From: Streptomyces sp. H27-H1
GTDB lineage: Bacteria; Actinomycetota; Actinomycetes; Streptomycetales; Streptomycetaceae
DNA: 64,000 bases
Reading direction: 5' to 3'
Assembly: GCF_026627445.1 (NCBI RefSeq)
Contig: NZ_JAPNLJ010000016.1
Location: 62,001 to 126,000 of the forward strand
Position 1 is the stretch's first letter. Every line of letters begins with the position of its first letter. The notes below the pieces were generated by a model that was not told the origin of the DNA, ran no database searches, and saw only the letters and a program-made list of their open reading frames with translations. Below, piece after piece: positions 16,511-24,452 of the stretch. The position numbers and the translations under genes are program-made.

Positions 16511-17461
16511 TCAGTACTTGAGGATTCCGGCGGGGTATCGGTTCGCCTCGACGGACTGTTCGTTGTTGATGGTGTTCGCGACCTGCCACCCCACCCTGAA
16601 CGTCAGGCGCACGGCGGTCATGTCCTGCTGGGCGAGGTTGAAGATGATCGCCCCGGTGTTGTCCTGGATGACCGCCTCGGTGAGCACCTTCATGGTGATG
16701 TCCTGGCGGACGCCGACCACGAACTGGTTCCAGTCGCCCGCGAACAGCCGCGTGTTGGCGCCCGCGCCCCCAGTTGCCGGGAAGAGGCCACGCATCGAGT
16801 AGGCCACCGGGTAGCCGTCGATCATGTCGAGGCTTCCGGAGACGCGGGCCTCGTCCAGCTTGCGGCCCTGACTGTCACGGGCCTTGCGCAGCTTGCTCTT
16901 GGCGGAGGTAGCGGCGACGAAACCGTTGACCTCGAAACCGTCGAGCTCGATCTTCTCGTAGAGGTTGTCGAGGTCGCCGTAGAAGCCACCCTGCGCGGCA
17001 GTCGCAGCTTCCGTGACGCTGTTGCCGGCCGCGGCCGCGGCGGTCGTGATGTCCGACGGCCAGCTGGACGGAGCGTTCGTACCGAAAAACACCGCGGCGT
17101 CCAGGGTCCGGCCGAACGCCTCGGTCAGAAGAGGCATCGCCTCGTCCCAGATGTTCGCGTCCACGTCGGCCAGGACGTTGTCCGGCACCGGCATGATCGT
17201 GGCGATCTCCTCGATGTTGAGGAACTTGTTCTGCCAGTTCAGCTCGGTGGTCTGCTTCAGGCCGGTGTCGCCGCCCACGAAGTAGGCCACCGGCAGGGCG
17301 CTCAGCACCGGGAATCGCACCTGGGCGCGGCCGACCGGCACCTTGCGGAACATGTTGAGGACGGCGGACTGCTCGGTCGCCTTGCCGAGCATCTCCTTGG
17401 AGACTTCCTCGGGAATGAGCGCTGCCGAGTCCGTCCGGGACGTCAGGTTGTTATAGGCCAT
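16511..17461 (-). CDS. Major capsid protein, HK97 fold
   Basis: 316 residues. HK97-type capsid pattern: N-arm (LIPEEVSKEMLGKATEQSAVLNMFRKVPVG), E-loop region, spine helix (IWDEAMPLLTEAFGRTLDAAVFFG) and a C-terminal A-domain (WNQFVVGVRQDITMKVLTEA, VRLTFRVGWQV). No long N-terminal delta domain is present, and a separate scaffold is encoded just upstream. It forms the icosahedral shell. Confidence 0.93.
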   Translation of the reverse strand: MAYNNLTSRTDSAALIPEEVSKEMLGKATEQSAVLNMFRKVPVGRAQVRFPVLSALPVAYFVGGDTGLKQTTELNWQNKFLNIEEIATIMPVPDNVLADVDANIWDEAMPLLTEAFGRTLDAAVFFGTNAPSSWPSDITTAAAAAGNSVTEAATAAQGGFYGDLDNLYEKIELDGFEVNGFVAATSAKSKLRKARDSQGRKLDEARVSGSLDMIDGYPVAYSMRGLFPATGGAGANTRLFAGDWNQFVVGVRQDITMKVLTEAVIQDNTGAIIFNLAQQDMTAVRLTFRVGWQVANTINNEQSVEANRYPAGILKY

Positions 17462-17515
17462 GGTCCAGCCCTTCTTGAGTCAAGCCGGTCGGACCATGCC
17501 GAGCCGGGGGTGGGA

Positions 17516-18058
17516 TCAGCCCAGTCCCGCCTTCTGGCGGATCAGGGAGCTCATGTCGGTGGATGCAGCCGCAGTGGTTCTCGCGCCTCCGTCGAACGAC
17601 GGCGCGTTGCCTTCCTTGGCCAGGTGCGGCTTGCGTTTCAGGAGATCGGCCAGGTCCTTTTCGATGGCCTTCTCGTTTATGTCGCCCGACTCGTCGACGT
17701 AGTCACCGAGGTTGAGGAAGGCCGCCGCGTCGGAAGGGTCGGCGAAGGCCTTCGCGGCAAGGGCCCGCACCTCGGCCTTCACGGCGCGCTGCACCAAGGC
17801 GGTCGCCTTGCCCTCCGCGGCGGCCGCCCGCTCGGCAAGCTTCTCCGCCTCGGTCTTGGAGGCGGCCTCGAGGTCGTCGAAGCGCCTAGCCTTCTCGGCG
17901 TTGGCCTTGGCCCGCTCCTCCTGCTTGCGGGACATGGACTGCCACTTGTCGCGCTCGGCTTCGAGCGAGGCGAGTCGTTCCTCCGCCGTGGATTCCGAGC
18001 CCGTTGCGGGCTGCTCCGGGGCCGGGGTGGCGGACGGTTCCGTACTGGGTTCGGACAT
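17516..18058 (-). CDS. Capsid scaffolding protein
   Basis: 180 residues. An acidic low-complexity N terminus is followed by a long charged coiled coil (about 25-100, TAEERLASLEAERDKW through AEGKATALVQRA). The C-terminal part contains KKPHL-like basic residues and a short helix that may bind capsid. It lies directly upstream of the major capsid gene, the standard scaffold position. Confidence 0.85.
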   Translation of the reverse strand: MSEPSTEPSATPAPEQPATGSESTAEERLASLEAERDKWQSMSRKQEERAKANAEKARRFDDLEAASKTEAEKLAERAAAAEGKATALVQRAVKAEVRALAAKAFADPSDAAAFLNLGDYVDESGDINEKAIEKDLADLLKRKPHLAKEGNAPSFDGGARTTAAASTDMSSLIRQKAGLG

Positions 18059-18107
18059 GGGGCACTCCCGTTTCGGGATAGAGGGTCGACCGGCGCGTTT
18101 CGCGTGG

Positions 18108-19112
18108 TCAGGTGAGGTAGCCGAATCGGTGCAGCATGGCGATGGCCTCGCTGCGGCTGCCGGCCAGCCGGTAGATCTCCTCCGGCATCAGCCGAGGGCT
18201 CATGAGCCGGAACCCTGCACCCGAGCGCGGCACCAGGCCTCGCTGGATGGCCCGCTGGCGCTCCTGGCGGAACCAGGCGCCACGGCGCGTCGCGGAGTCC
18301 CGGGTGGCGCGGACCGGGCGGCCGTAGGCGTCCGCCGTGTACATACCGCGGCGGGCATTGACGACACTTGAGGGGCTGGCGCCATCCCGAATGGCCTGCG
18401 CCCCGGCATTGGTGAAGATCCGGTTCTGCTCGGCCGCCGACAGACTGCCGAAGTAGTCCTTGGCGTCGAAAGCGCCGGGGTGATGCCGGCCGCGTTTGAT
18501 TAGCTTGGCGGGCATGTGGACGCAGTCGCACTTGGGGTGTCTTTGAAAGCCGGCGTTCCAGCCGTACTCCTTGCCGGCCAGAATGATGCACCGGGAGCAA
18601 GCGGGCGCGTTGACCACCCGGATGTAGCCGTTGATCGTCCGGTTGCCTGTGATCGAGGCCCCCGTGGCGGCTCGACCGGCGTCCGCGACTTCCGTGGAGA
18701 CGGCCTTCAGGAGCTTTTCAAGGCCACCGATCATGGAGTCGATCTCGCTCTGGCCGACCTCTTCCAGGAGCCACCGGGATTCGAGGACTGACTCGTAGAC
18801 GAGCGATTTCAGGGGGCGGCCGTCGGCTGCCACGCCAGCGAAGGCACCCGGATTCAGCTTGCCGCCCGGGTCGGAGTCCATCCCGTCGGCGGCGATGACT
18901 GCCGCGACGTAGGCGTCAGCATGAGCCGCCGCCTCGCTTTGCCCGCCCGAGATCGCACCGACCAGACCGGCAGCCACCGCGCCCTGCCACGCAGCCTCCC
19001 AGTTTGAGAGGTTGAGCATGCGCCACACCGACTGGGCCTGATTCACGGACCGGCGGACGATCCGCTGCTGCCGCAGATAGAAGGCGAGTGCGATGTCCTC
19101 TGCGGCCGGCAC
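18108..19112 (-). CDS. MuF-like minor head protein
   Basis: 334 residues from GTG 19,112, which shares one base with the portal stop codon and has a GGAGGGG site. The N-terminal half is helical. The C-terminal half has the MuF-type Cys/His pattern: ACSRCIILAGKEYGW followed by RHPKCDCVHMP. Such proteins bind the portal and are packaged in the head. An upstream extension to 19,262 overlaps the portal gene with no ribosome site, so it was not used. Confidence 0.82.
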   Translation of the reverse strand: MPAAEDIALAFYLRQQRIVRRSVNQAQSVWRMLNLSNWEAAWQGAVAAGLVGAISGGQSEAAAHADAYVAAVIAADGMDSDPGGKLNPGAFAGVAADGRPLKSLVYESVLESRWLLEEVGQSEIDSMIGGLEKLLKAVSTEVADAGRAATGASITGNRTINGYIRVVNAPACSRCIILAGKEYGWNAGFQRHPKCDCVHMPAKLIKRGRHHPGAFDAKDYFGSLSAAEQNRIFTNAGAQAIRDGASPSSVVNARRGMYTADAYGRPVRATRDSATRRGAWFRQERQRAIQRGLVPRSGAGFRLMSPRLMPEEIYRLAGSRSEAIAMLHRFGYLT

Positions 19113-20494
19113 TACCCCTCCGTGGGAGCAGGCTCGGCCCCGGGAGGCTGCTTGGGCCCGTACTCGGCTGCCAGATCGCCGCCCATGGCCCGCTGCAGAG
19201 CGGACTCGTTGAGAAGGCGCCACCGCTCGATCTCCTGCGGCGTAGCCCCCCAGCGCTCCCACAGCACCTCACGTGGGACACTGAGGCTAGACATCTTCAC
19301 GAGTGCGTCGGTGAGTTCACCCTCCGTCCGCCACTCCGGGCTCTTCCAGACGATGCGGGCCTGCGAGGATGCGATGCCCGCCAGCCGCATCGTCCGCTCT
19401 AGTCCCTCCTCGAGGAAGCGGCACCGTTGGTAGATCTTGTGGATCAGCCCCGCCTCGGCGGCCTTGAGGGCCTCGGCGCTGAGATTGACCATGGAGCCGA
19501 GGAGGTAATGCGGCGGGGTAGAGGTGATCGCCGCAATGTCATGGACGTCCGCCTCCTTGCCCTTGAGGTAGCCGGTGAGATCGGCGGCGGCGAACTGGCC
19601 GAACTTGGCGCCGTTCTCCTCAGCTATGAGGATCTTGTTCACGGCGACGTCGAACGGCTCGATGTCCTGGCCGTTCTCGTCGACCGGGATCTCCATCCCG
19701 GTGACCCACTTTTGCGGGAAGGCCGCGAACTCCTGGGTCATCATCCGGTCGGCGATGGTCTTGTTGATCCGGTCCTGGATACCGATGACCGAACGGAGCT
19801 CGCTGGCACCCGGCTTCAGCATCCGCGGCCGGTTCGAAAGCTCACCGAATGGCACCGCGCCCAGGGCGTTCTTGCCGCCCCACTCCTCGCCAGCCACGGC
19901 CCGCTGGACCCAGACCGGCTTGCCGCCCGTCTTCGGCTCCGGGGCGTCGAACTTGTAGATGTTGCCGGGAAGGTAGACCGTGCAGCACATGCGGCCCGTC
20001 CAGTCGTCCATCCACAGCTTCAGCGCGGCAGCCAGGTCGCCGGGCGCCCCGGGCATCGCCTCCGTGATGACCTGCGTTGGATGCTCCGGCGTGATCCGAT
20101 ACCCGGCCTGAGCACCCCCTGGCGGCGACACCATCAGGTACGAGGTTCCCCGGATTGCGGCCTCAAGGAATCCCAGCTGACTCCCGCCATCCAGGTTGTT
20201 GTCCTGCCACAGTGCCCACGCCTGATCATCCAAGTCGCCTTCAACATCCGACTGGAAGCCGGCCACCTCCAGGCGGCCGACCAAGGCATCGACGACCAGC
20301 TCCATGTAGTTGGCCCGCGACATCTTCAGCAGACGGCGGAACGGCTCACGGGCCTTCTCGTGAAGGAAGGGCAGCGGGTGCTCGCACTCGTAGTAGTCGT
20401 CGAAGACGTTCGTCTCCGCCGTCCTCTTACACAGAGCTCCGTACAAGCGGTCTCGCCACCACTCCGGGGACTGGACAGCGTGCTGCTGAGGCAT
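19112..20494 (-). CDS. Portal protein (SPP1 gp6-like)
   Basis: 460 residues. SPP1-type portal pattern: YYECEHPLPFLHEKAREPFRRLLKMSRANYMELVVDAL near the N terminus (quoted here in shortened form, residues about 34-71), then a wing domain and a stem/clip region around TPPHYLLGSMVNLSAEALKAAE. It forms the dodecameric DNA gate at one capsid vertex and docks terminase. It follows terminase directly. Confidence 0.92.
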   Translation of the reverse strand: MPQQHAVQSPEWWRDRLYGALCKRTAETNVFDDYYECEHPLPFLHEKAREPFRRLLKMSRANYMELVVDALVGRLEVAGFQSDVEGDLDDQAWALWQDNNLDGGSQLGFLEAAIRGTSYLMVSPPGGAQAGYRITPEHPTQVITEAMPGAPGDLAAALKLWMDDWTGRMCCTVYLPGNIYKFDAPEPKTGGKPVWVQRAVAGEEWGGKNALGAVPFGELSNRPRMLKPGASELRSVIGIQDRINKTIADRMMTQEFAAFPQKWVTGMEIPVDENGQDIEPFDVAVNKILIAEENGAKFGQFAAADLTGYLKGKEADVHDIAAITSTPPHYLLGSMVNLSAEALKAAEAGLIHKIYQRCRFLEEGLERTMRLAGIASSQARIVWKSPEWRTEGELTDALVKMSSLSVPREVLWERWGATPQEIERWRLLNESALQRAMGGDLAAEYGPKQPPGAEPAPTEG

Positions 20495-20505
20495 CCGGCC
20501 CCCTC

Positions 20506-22077
20506 TCAGAATCCGCGCGCCCTACGGCGCTTGGTCTTGGCCTGACCGGCAGCAATAGCGTCACCAGCGGCCTCGTGGGCGAGGATTGAGCACATGCCGA
20601 GGTCGATCTTCTGAGTGAGAGACGCCTTCCCCAAGACGTACCGCCCCCCAGGTCGCGCCGCCTTCCGGGCGTTGCCGATGTGGGCGGTCGCCGTGGGGCA
20701 CCCGTCGTGCCGAAAGGTCGAGTCGGCCTTCGTGACGTCGGTCAGGAGACGCTCGGCGGCCGAATGCATCTGTGCGGTCCGCTGCGTGTACCAGCGGACG
20801 ACCTTCTTCTCCCCGTACCTGTCGGCCCACGTATCGACTTCCGTCTCCCAGTACGGCGGGTCTGCGTACATGCGGACCACGTCGTAGCGAGCCATGAGGT
20901 CATCCAGGGCCGCATTCACCTCGAGGCGAGGCACCTGGCCTCCCCACTCAGCCGGATCCCACACCGTTGGCAGGTTGTCGGGGCCGTAGGTGGGCGTGAA
21001 CTGGTAGCCGTCGAGTGTCTCCGCCCGGAAGCCGGTCCAGTCATCCGAGTCTGAGCCGTCGAAACCCAGCACCACCCGCGGCTTGTCGGGCAGCTCCTCT
21101 GGGGCGGCCCGGGTCTCCCAGACGGCCCGCTCCAGCCAGGTGCCGGTACCAGCCGTGATCCGGTTACCGAAGAAGCGCTCGGCCTGGGCGATGTCCTTCT
21201 CGATGAGCTCGGCGGCCTCGCCCTCGATGGCGTCGAGGTCGACCCAGCCGCCGCGGCCGGCGCTGTCGCCGTACACGGTTCGGTGGATCTTGCGGCGGTC
21301 CGCCTTCAGCTTGTACTGCAGCCGGGGATCCGCCATCCGGTGATCGCGGTAGATGTCCTGGACCCGCGACTCCGCCGTCCGCTGGGCCACCGAATCCTCC
21401 GACGGATCCCATGCGTTCGTGGTCTCCACGCTCCGGCCGCCCATGCCGGCGAGGCCGCGGCGCTGAGTCTCGGCGACCGCGACCATGCCCGACGTGACGG
21501 TCCACAAGCCTGTCTCGTCCTGCACCACGAACGTGACGCGCTGCCCCAGGCGGGTTCGGGCGCGCGAGGTGACCGGGTCGATCCGGCCGCCGTTCGGCAG
21601 GTTGATGCGGGTGTCGCCGGTGTCGGTGATGACGTCAGCCAGAGGTCCCAACTCGATCATCGGTTGGAGCGCCGCGTACACGTTGGCCGTCTGGTCCTCG
21701 GAGTTGGCCGCGATCTGGATCAGCGGGGTCGGCCACTCCCGGCCGACCGGCTCGCCGGCCGCGTCCCAACCGTCAAAGAGGACAGGGCCGACCGCCTCGG
21801 CGCAGATCAGCGCCGCCGAGAAGGGGCCCTTGCCCCACTTCTGCGGCCTGACCAGCTGGCTGCGACGGTAGGAGAACGCCGGAGCACGCTGCCCCGAATC
21901 TGCCGTCGGCTTCAGCCGGTAGTGGTGGGCGAGGAACGTCCACATCTCGTCCGTGAGCCTGTACGGAGAGCCAACACGATCCCCGTCCGGGATGACGCAG
22001 TACTCCTCGATCCACTCTCCGACAGCCCAGCCAAGGGTGGGGAACTCGCCCGCGTGGTCAGGGCCCCGCCACGGCAT
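20506..22077 (-). CDS. Terminase large subunit
   Basis: 523 residues from ATG 22,077 (GAAGG site; a TTG five codons upstream is possible). The ATPase domain has a Walker A-like RPQKWGKG (77-84) and Walker B VTFVVQDE (181-188). The nuclease domain starts near VVLGFDGSDSDDW, with Asp340 as a likely metal ligand. It packages DNA into proheads. It overlaps the preceding 69-residue gene by 20 bases. I saw no in-frame TTA codon, unlike the TTA-controlled terminases described in phiHau3. Confidence 0.93.
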   Translation of the reverse strand: MPWRGPDHAGEFPTLGWAVGEWIEEYCVIPDGDRVGSPYRLTDEMWTFLAHHYRLKPTADSGQRAPAFSYRRSQLVRPQKWGKGPFSAALICAEAVGPVLFDGWDAAGEPVGREWPTPLIQIAANSEDQTANVYAALQPMIELGPLADVITDTGDTRINLPNGGRIDPVTSRARTRLGQRVTFVVQDETGLWTVTSGMVAVAETQRRGLAGMGGRSVETTNAWDPSEDSVAQRTAESRVQDIYRDHRMADPRLQYKLKADRRKIHRTVYGDSAGRGGWVDLDAIEGEAAELIEKDIAQAERFFGNRITAGTGTWLERAVWETRAAPEELPDKPRVVLGFDGSDSDDWTGFRAETLDGYQFTPTYGPDNLPTVWDPAEWGGQVPRLEVNAALDDLMARYDVVRMYADPPYWETEVDTWADRYGEKKVVRWYTQRTAQMHSAAERLLTDVTKADSTFRHDGCPTATAHIGNARKAARPGGRYVLGKASLTQKIDLGMCSILAHEAAGDAIAAGQAKTKRRRARGF

Positions 22078-22267
22078 CGGCGCTGCCTTCAATCAGGGAC
22101 CTGCGGACGACCGCCAAGTCGGCAGGCCCGTCAAGGACGACGATCATCGAAAGCCCGAGAATGTCCTTCAGCTGCTCCATGGCGAGCCGGGAATGCTCGG
22201 CTGAAAAGCCTTCCTGCCTGCCGATCACCAGTACGTCGCCCGGCTCTACAGTCAAGATCTGCGCCAT
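22058..22267 (-). CDS. Small protein between terminase subunits
   Basis: 69 residues (MAQILTVEPGDVLVIGRQEGF). No recognised domain. It is acidic to neutral with a hydrophobic central strand-like region (SMIVVLDGP). Its ATG overlaps the small-subunit stop by one base and it overlaps the large-subunit start, so the three are translationally coupled. It is a plausible packaging accessory, unproven. Confidence 0.7.
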   Translation of the reverse strand: MAQILTVEPGDVLVIGRQEGFSAEHSRLAMEQLKDILGLSMIVVLDGPADLAVVRRSLIEGSADAVAGP

Positions 22268-22755
22268 CAGGAGCCTCCAGCCGCATCAACATCTACGATC
22301 TTCAGTCGCTGCCGAGCGGACTTCGGCGCTGACCGCGAACTGCGCTCTTGCCGTTGCTCGGCAACCTCGTCGGCGGCCACTTCCCACCGAAGCCGAAGCA
22401 GAGACTGCGGGTTGAGCCCGAGACGGTCCTCGAGCTGACGGGCTTCCGTGGCTGCCTTGATGTTGCCCGCTTCCGCCAGCACCGAGAAGCGAACGAAGCG
22501 GGCGACAGTGAGCTCGGAATGCGTCCGCTCCCACATCACAGCCTGCGGCGTTTCCCACAGCGAGTCCCAGAGTTCGGCCTCGCGCTCCCGGGCCACCTCA
22601 GAGCCGACCTCGTCATCACTCACGACAACTGGCGGCAGCGGGTACCTGGGAGCTGGAGCCTTCCTGCCCTCGGCCGGCAACTGGGTCATCGCGAACGTGG
22701 CGTTGCTCCGCCGTCGCTGCCCGGCCGGCTTGGGAGGCGGTCCAAATCCTGACAT
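22267..22755 (-). CDS. Terminase small subunit
   Basis: 162 residues starting MSGFGPPPKPAGQRRRSNA, a start typical of actinophage small terminases. A helical middle region (SLWETPQAVMWERTHSELTVARFVRF) and a basic C terminus follow. It recognises the packaging site and activates the large subunit. An open frame runs to 23,013, but it crosses the non-coding gap with palindromic operators and lacks a good start. Confidence 0.8.
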   Translation of the reverse strand: MSGFGPPPKPAGQRRRSNATFAMTQLPAEGRKAPAPRYPLPPVVVSDDEVGSEVAREREAELWDSLWETPQAVMWERTHSELTVARFVRFSVLAEAGNIKAATEARQLEDRLGLNPQSLLRLRWEVAADEVAEQRQERSSRSAPKSARQRLKIVDVDAAGGS

Positions 22756-22816
22756 GTGATCATCCCCTCGCGCCGTTGCGGCACGTCGGCGCCGGCCGTT
22801 GCGGCCCGCGCTGGTG

Positions 22817-22829
22817 TCACGTTCTGTGA
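22817..22829. promoter_or_regulatory. Palindrome TCAC-N5-GTGA upstream of terminase
   Basis: TCAC-GTTCT-GTGA, with GTGATGAC extending the right half. It lies 62 bases upstream of the small terminase start. A second copy is at 22,934 and a third in front of the GntR regulator at 36,190. Confidence 0.5.
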
Positions 22830-22933
22830 TGACTTTCAAGATCGCGGAGGGTGCCAGACCCGTAGACACCCCGAGCCACCTCCCCGGCGGTCCGCTGGAG
22901 ATCACCGAAGGGGGGTAGAGGGGTGGGTAGTCA

Positions 22934-22946
22934 TCACATACCGTGA
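22934..22946. promoter_or_regulatory. Palindrome TCAC-N5-GTGA, second copy
   Basis: TCAC-ATACC-GTGA within GTCATCAC and GTGATGAT arms (7 of 8 symmetrical). It lies just past the HNH stop codon. The 22,756-22,949 gap holds these two sites and no gene. Confidence 0.5.
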
Positions 22947-22949
22947 TGA

Positions 22950-23687
22950 TCAACCGATCAGCATCAACTGCTCGCCACCATCGACGTAGCCGTCGCTCTT
23001 GATCGAGTTGCACAGGTAGTGAGCGGCCTGAACGTTGGCCGGCTCATGTGTTCCACCCTGGGCCAACGGGATGACGTGATCCAGCACTGGAGCGAGCGGC
23101 GCCGGCACGACGGCCCCTCGTCGTATCGCCCGTCCACACAGGTGGCAACGCCAACGGTCGCGCTCGAAGATGGCGCGCGGCAAGACGGGCGCAACGAACG
23201 CATTCCGCTTGCGCGCCCGGTACCTGTACTTGGCCTCGCGCTTATCGTCACGGAGCTTGATGATCTCGCACTTGAGCGAGCACGTGACCCTGTTGTACGG
23301 AGTGGCGAAGAGGTTCCCGCACACGGTGCAGATCGGGAAGGACACGCGCCACGACGGCCAGGTCTCACGCGTGGCAACGCTCCGACAAGGGTCAGAGCAC
23401 CAACGCTCCACACCGGTTCCGTCGGCGAAGATGGCGCGACACCAGTCGCAGGTGGGGAAATATACGGGGCTGCTGTACCGCTCGTTCTGCAGGAACCAGC
23501 GGCAGGCGTAGGAGCAGACGACACGTTCGCGGCTCCTTCCCTTGCTGCACTCGGTACCGCAAACGCTGCATGCCGCGGCTTGCGGCTTGTGCCTCTCAGG
23601 CTTCTGCTGGTTGTAGTGCGTGGAGCACAAGCCCTTGGCGCGGTGGGCCTTTCCGCACTCAGGTTCGCTGCATATACGCTCGACCAT
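22950..23687 (-). CDS. HNH endonuclease with multiple zinc knuckles
   Basis: 245 residues. Several CxxC/CxxxC pairs fill residues 6-140. The C-terminal HNH domain has C181xxC184, D203-H204 (VLDHVIPL), N218 and H223..C226. Likely a free-standing homing-type nuclease or a packaging-associated HNH enzyme. It lies between a second HNH gene and terminase small subunit. The zinc-rich N terminus probably binds DNA. Confidence 0.82.
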   Translation of the reverse strand: MVERICSEPECGKAHRAKGLCSTHYNQQKPERHKPQAAACSVCGTECSKGRSRERVVCSYACRWFLQNERYSSPVYFPTCDWCRAIFADGTGVERWCSDPCRSVATRETWPSWRVSFPICTVCGNLFATPYNRVTCSLKCEIIKLRDDKREAKYRYRARKRNAFVAPVLPRAIFERDRWRCHLCGRAIRRGAVVPAPLAPVLDHVIPLAQGGTHEPANVQAAHYLCNSIKSDGYVDGGEQLMLIG

Positions 23688-23780
23688 GTCGACCTGCTTC
23701 CATCAGATCGGCCACGCCCCGGGAGTGTTGACGCACTCGCCGGGGCTCGTTGCTGCATTCTCGCAACCTCCACTGACAGT

Positions 23781-24140
23781 TCAGGCGTTGAAGCCGCCGG
23801 GCTGGTGGTCGGCAGTCGCCCTGCTGTGGCAAGGGCCGCACAAGCCACGCCCGTGCTTCGGGTCGTCAGGGTCGAGGCCCTGCGCGACGAGCTCGCGCCG
23901 GCTGTGCGGGTGGTGGTCGGCGTGGACGCTGGGCGCCCGGCCGCAGAGCACGCACGTCGGATGCTGGGCCAGCACGCCCGGCCTGAACCGCTGCTCGTGT
24001 CCGCGTCCGTAGCCGCGCTGCCGCGCCGTGCCGCGCTTGGCCTCGGCCTGGGCCCGATGGTCAGGGCAGCGTCCGCCTTGGTCCGTGTACTCGGGACAGC
24101 CGGGCTGGCTGCACACCCGCCATCCTGTCCGTCTGGCCAC
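23781..24140 (-). CDS. HNH endonuclease, packaging-associated type
   Basis: 119 residues from GTG 24,140, chosen because a perfect GGAGGTGA site lies 5 bases upstream. A short zinc-binding N terminus (CSQPGCPEY...CPDH) is followed by the HNH core: C63xxC66, H73-A-D-H76, C101xxCH105. Small HNH proteins encoded upstream of terminase act with terminase in HK97-like phages to cut concatemers. This one likely does so. It heads the late head operon. Confidence 0.85.
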   Translation of the reverse strand: MARRTGWRVCSQPGCPEYTDQGGRCPDHRAQAEAKRGTARQRGYGRGHEQRFRPGVLAQHPTCVLCGRAPSVHADHHPHSRRELVAQGLDPDDPKHGRGLCGPCHSRATADHQPGGFNA

Positions 24141-24191
24141 GGTGATCACCTCCGTGGGTCTAGCCTGTGGCGCCTGAGCCAAGGGGTGGGG

Positions 24192-24428
24192 ATGCAGGAG
24201 CAGCAGAGGCCGAACTGGGCGCGCGGTCTGGCAGCGGTGGGACTGGCGTTGTTGACCTTCGGGGCGGTGCTGGGCTTCCTGCTACTGCCGATGATCCTCG
24301 GCGGCCTGATCCTGCTATGCGTCGGTGTGGCCACAGCCGGCACCGGTGGGGAGCGCGTCGAGTTCCCGAAGCCCGAGCAGACGTGGGAGCCGGGCGACAG
24401 GCCATGGGGGAAGCGCAAGCCTGAGTGA
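24192..24428 (+). CDS. Small membrane protein, possible lysogenic (moron) gene
   Basis: 78 residues from ATG 24,192, with an AAGGGG site five bases upstream. Two hydrophobic segments (LAAVGLALLTFGAVLGFLLL and MILGGLILLCVGVAT) overlap or form one hairpin, followed by a charged tail ending KRKPE. It reads opposite to all surrounding late genes and shares a 51-bp divergent gap with the HNH gene. A TAGCCT -10-like box is at 24,161. A separately expressed prophage gene is plausible. Confidence 0.6.
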   Translation: MQEQQRPNWARGLAAVGLALLTFGAVLGFLLLPMILGGLILLCVGVATAGTGGERVEFPKPEQTWEPGDRPWGKRKPE

Positions 24429-24452
24429 ACAGGTGGCGCCGTGGTGAGCAGG

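Noticed and set aside
15825..16589. A 254-residue minus-strand frame across three genes
   Set aside because: Only its last 77 residues (from ATG 16,058, with AAGGAG) look real; the rest is an off-frame reading of the decoration-like gene.
16499..18115. A 538-residue plus-strand frame opposite the capsid and scaffold genes
   Set aside because: Antisense to two well-supported virion genes and of Gly/Arg/Val-biased shadow composition.
20506..22077. TTA codon control of terminase, as described for phiHau3 and a Streptomyces sp. C prophage
   Set aside because: I found no in-frame TTA in the terminase gene; TAA/TTA strings elsewhere (for example near 9,275, 27,456 and 44,950) are out of frame or outside genes.
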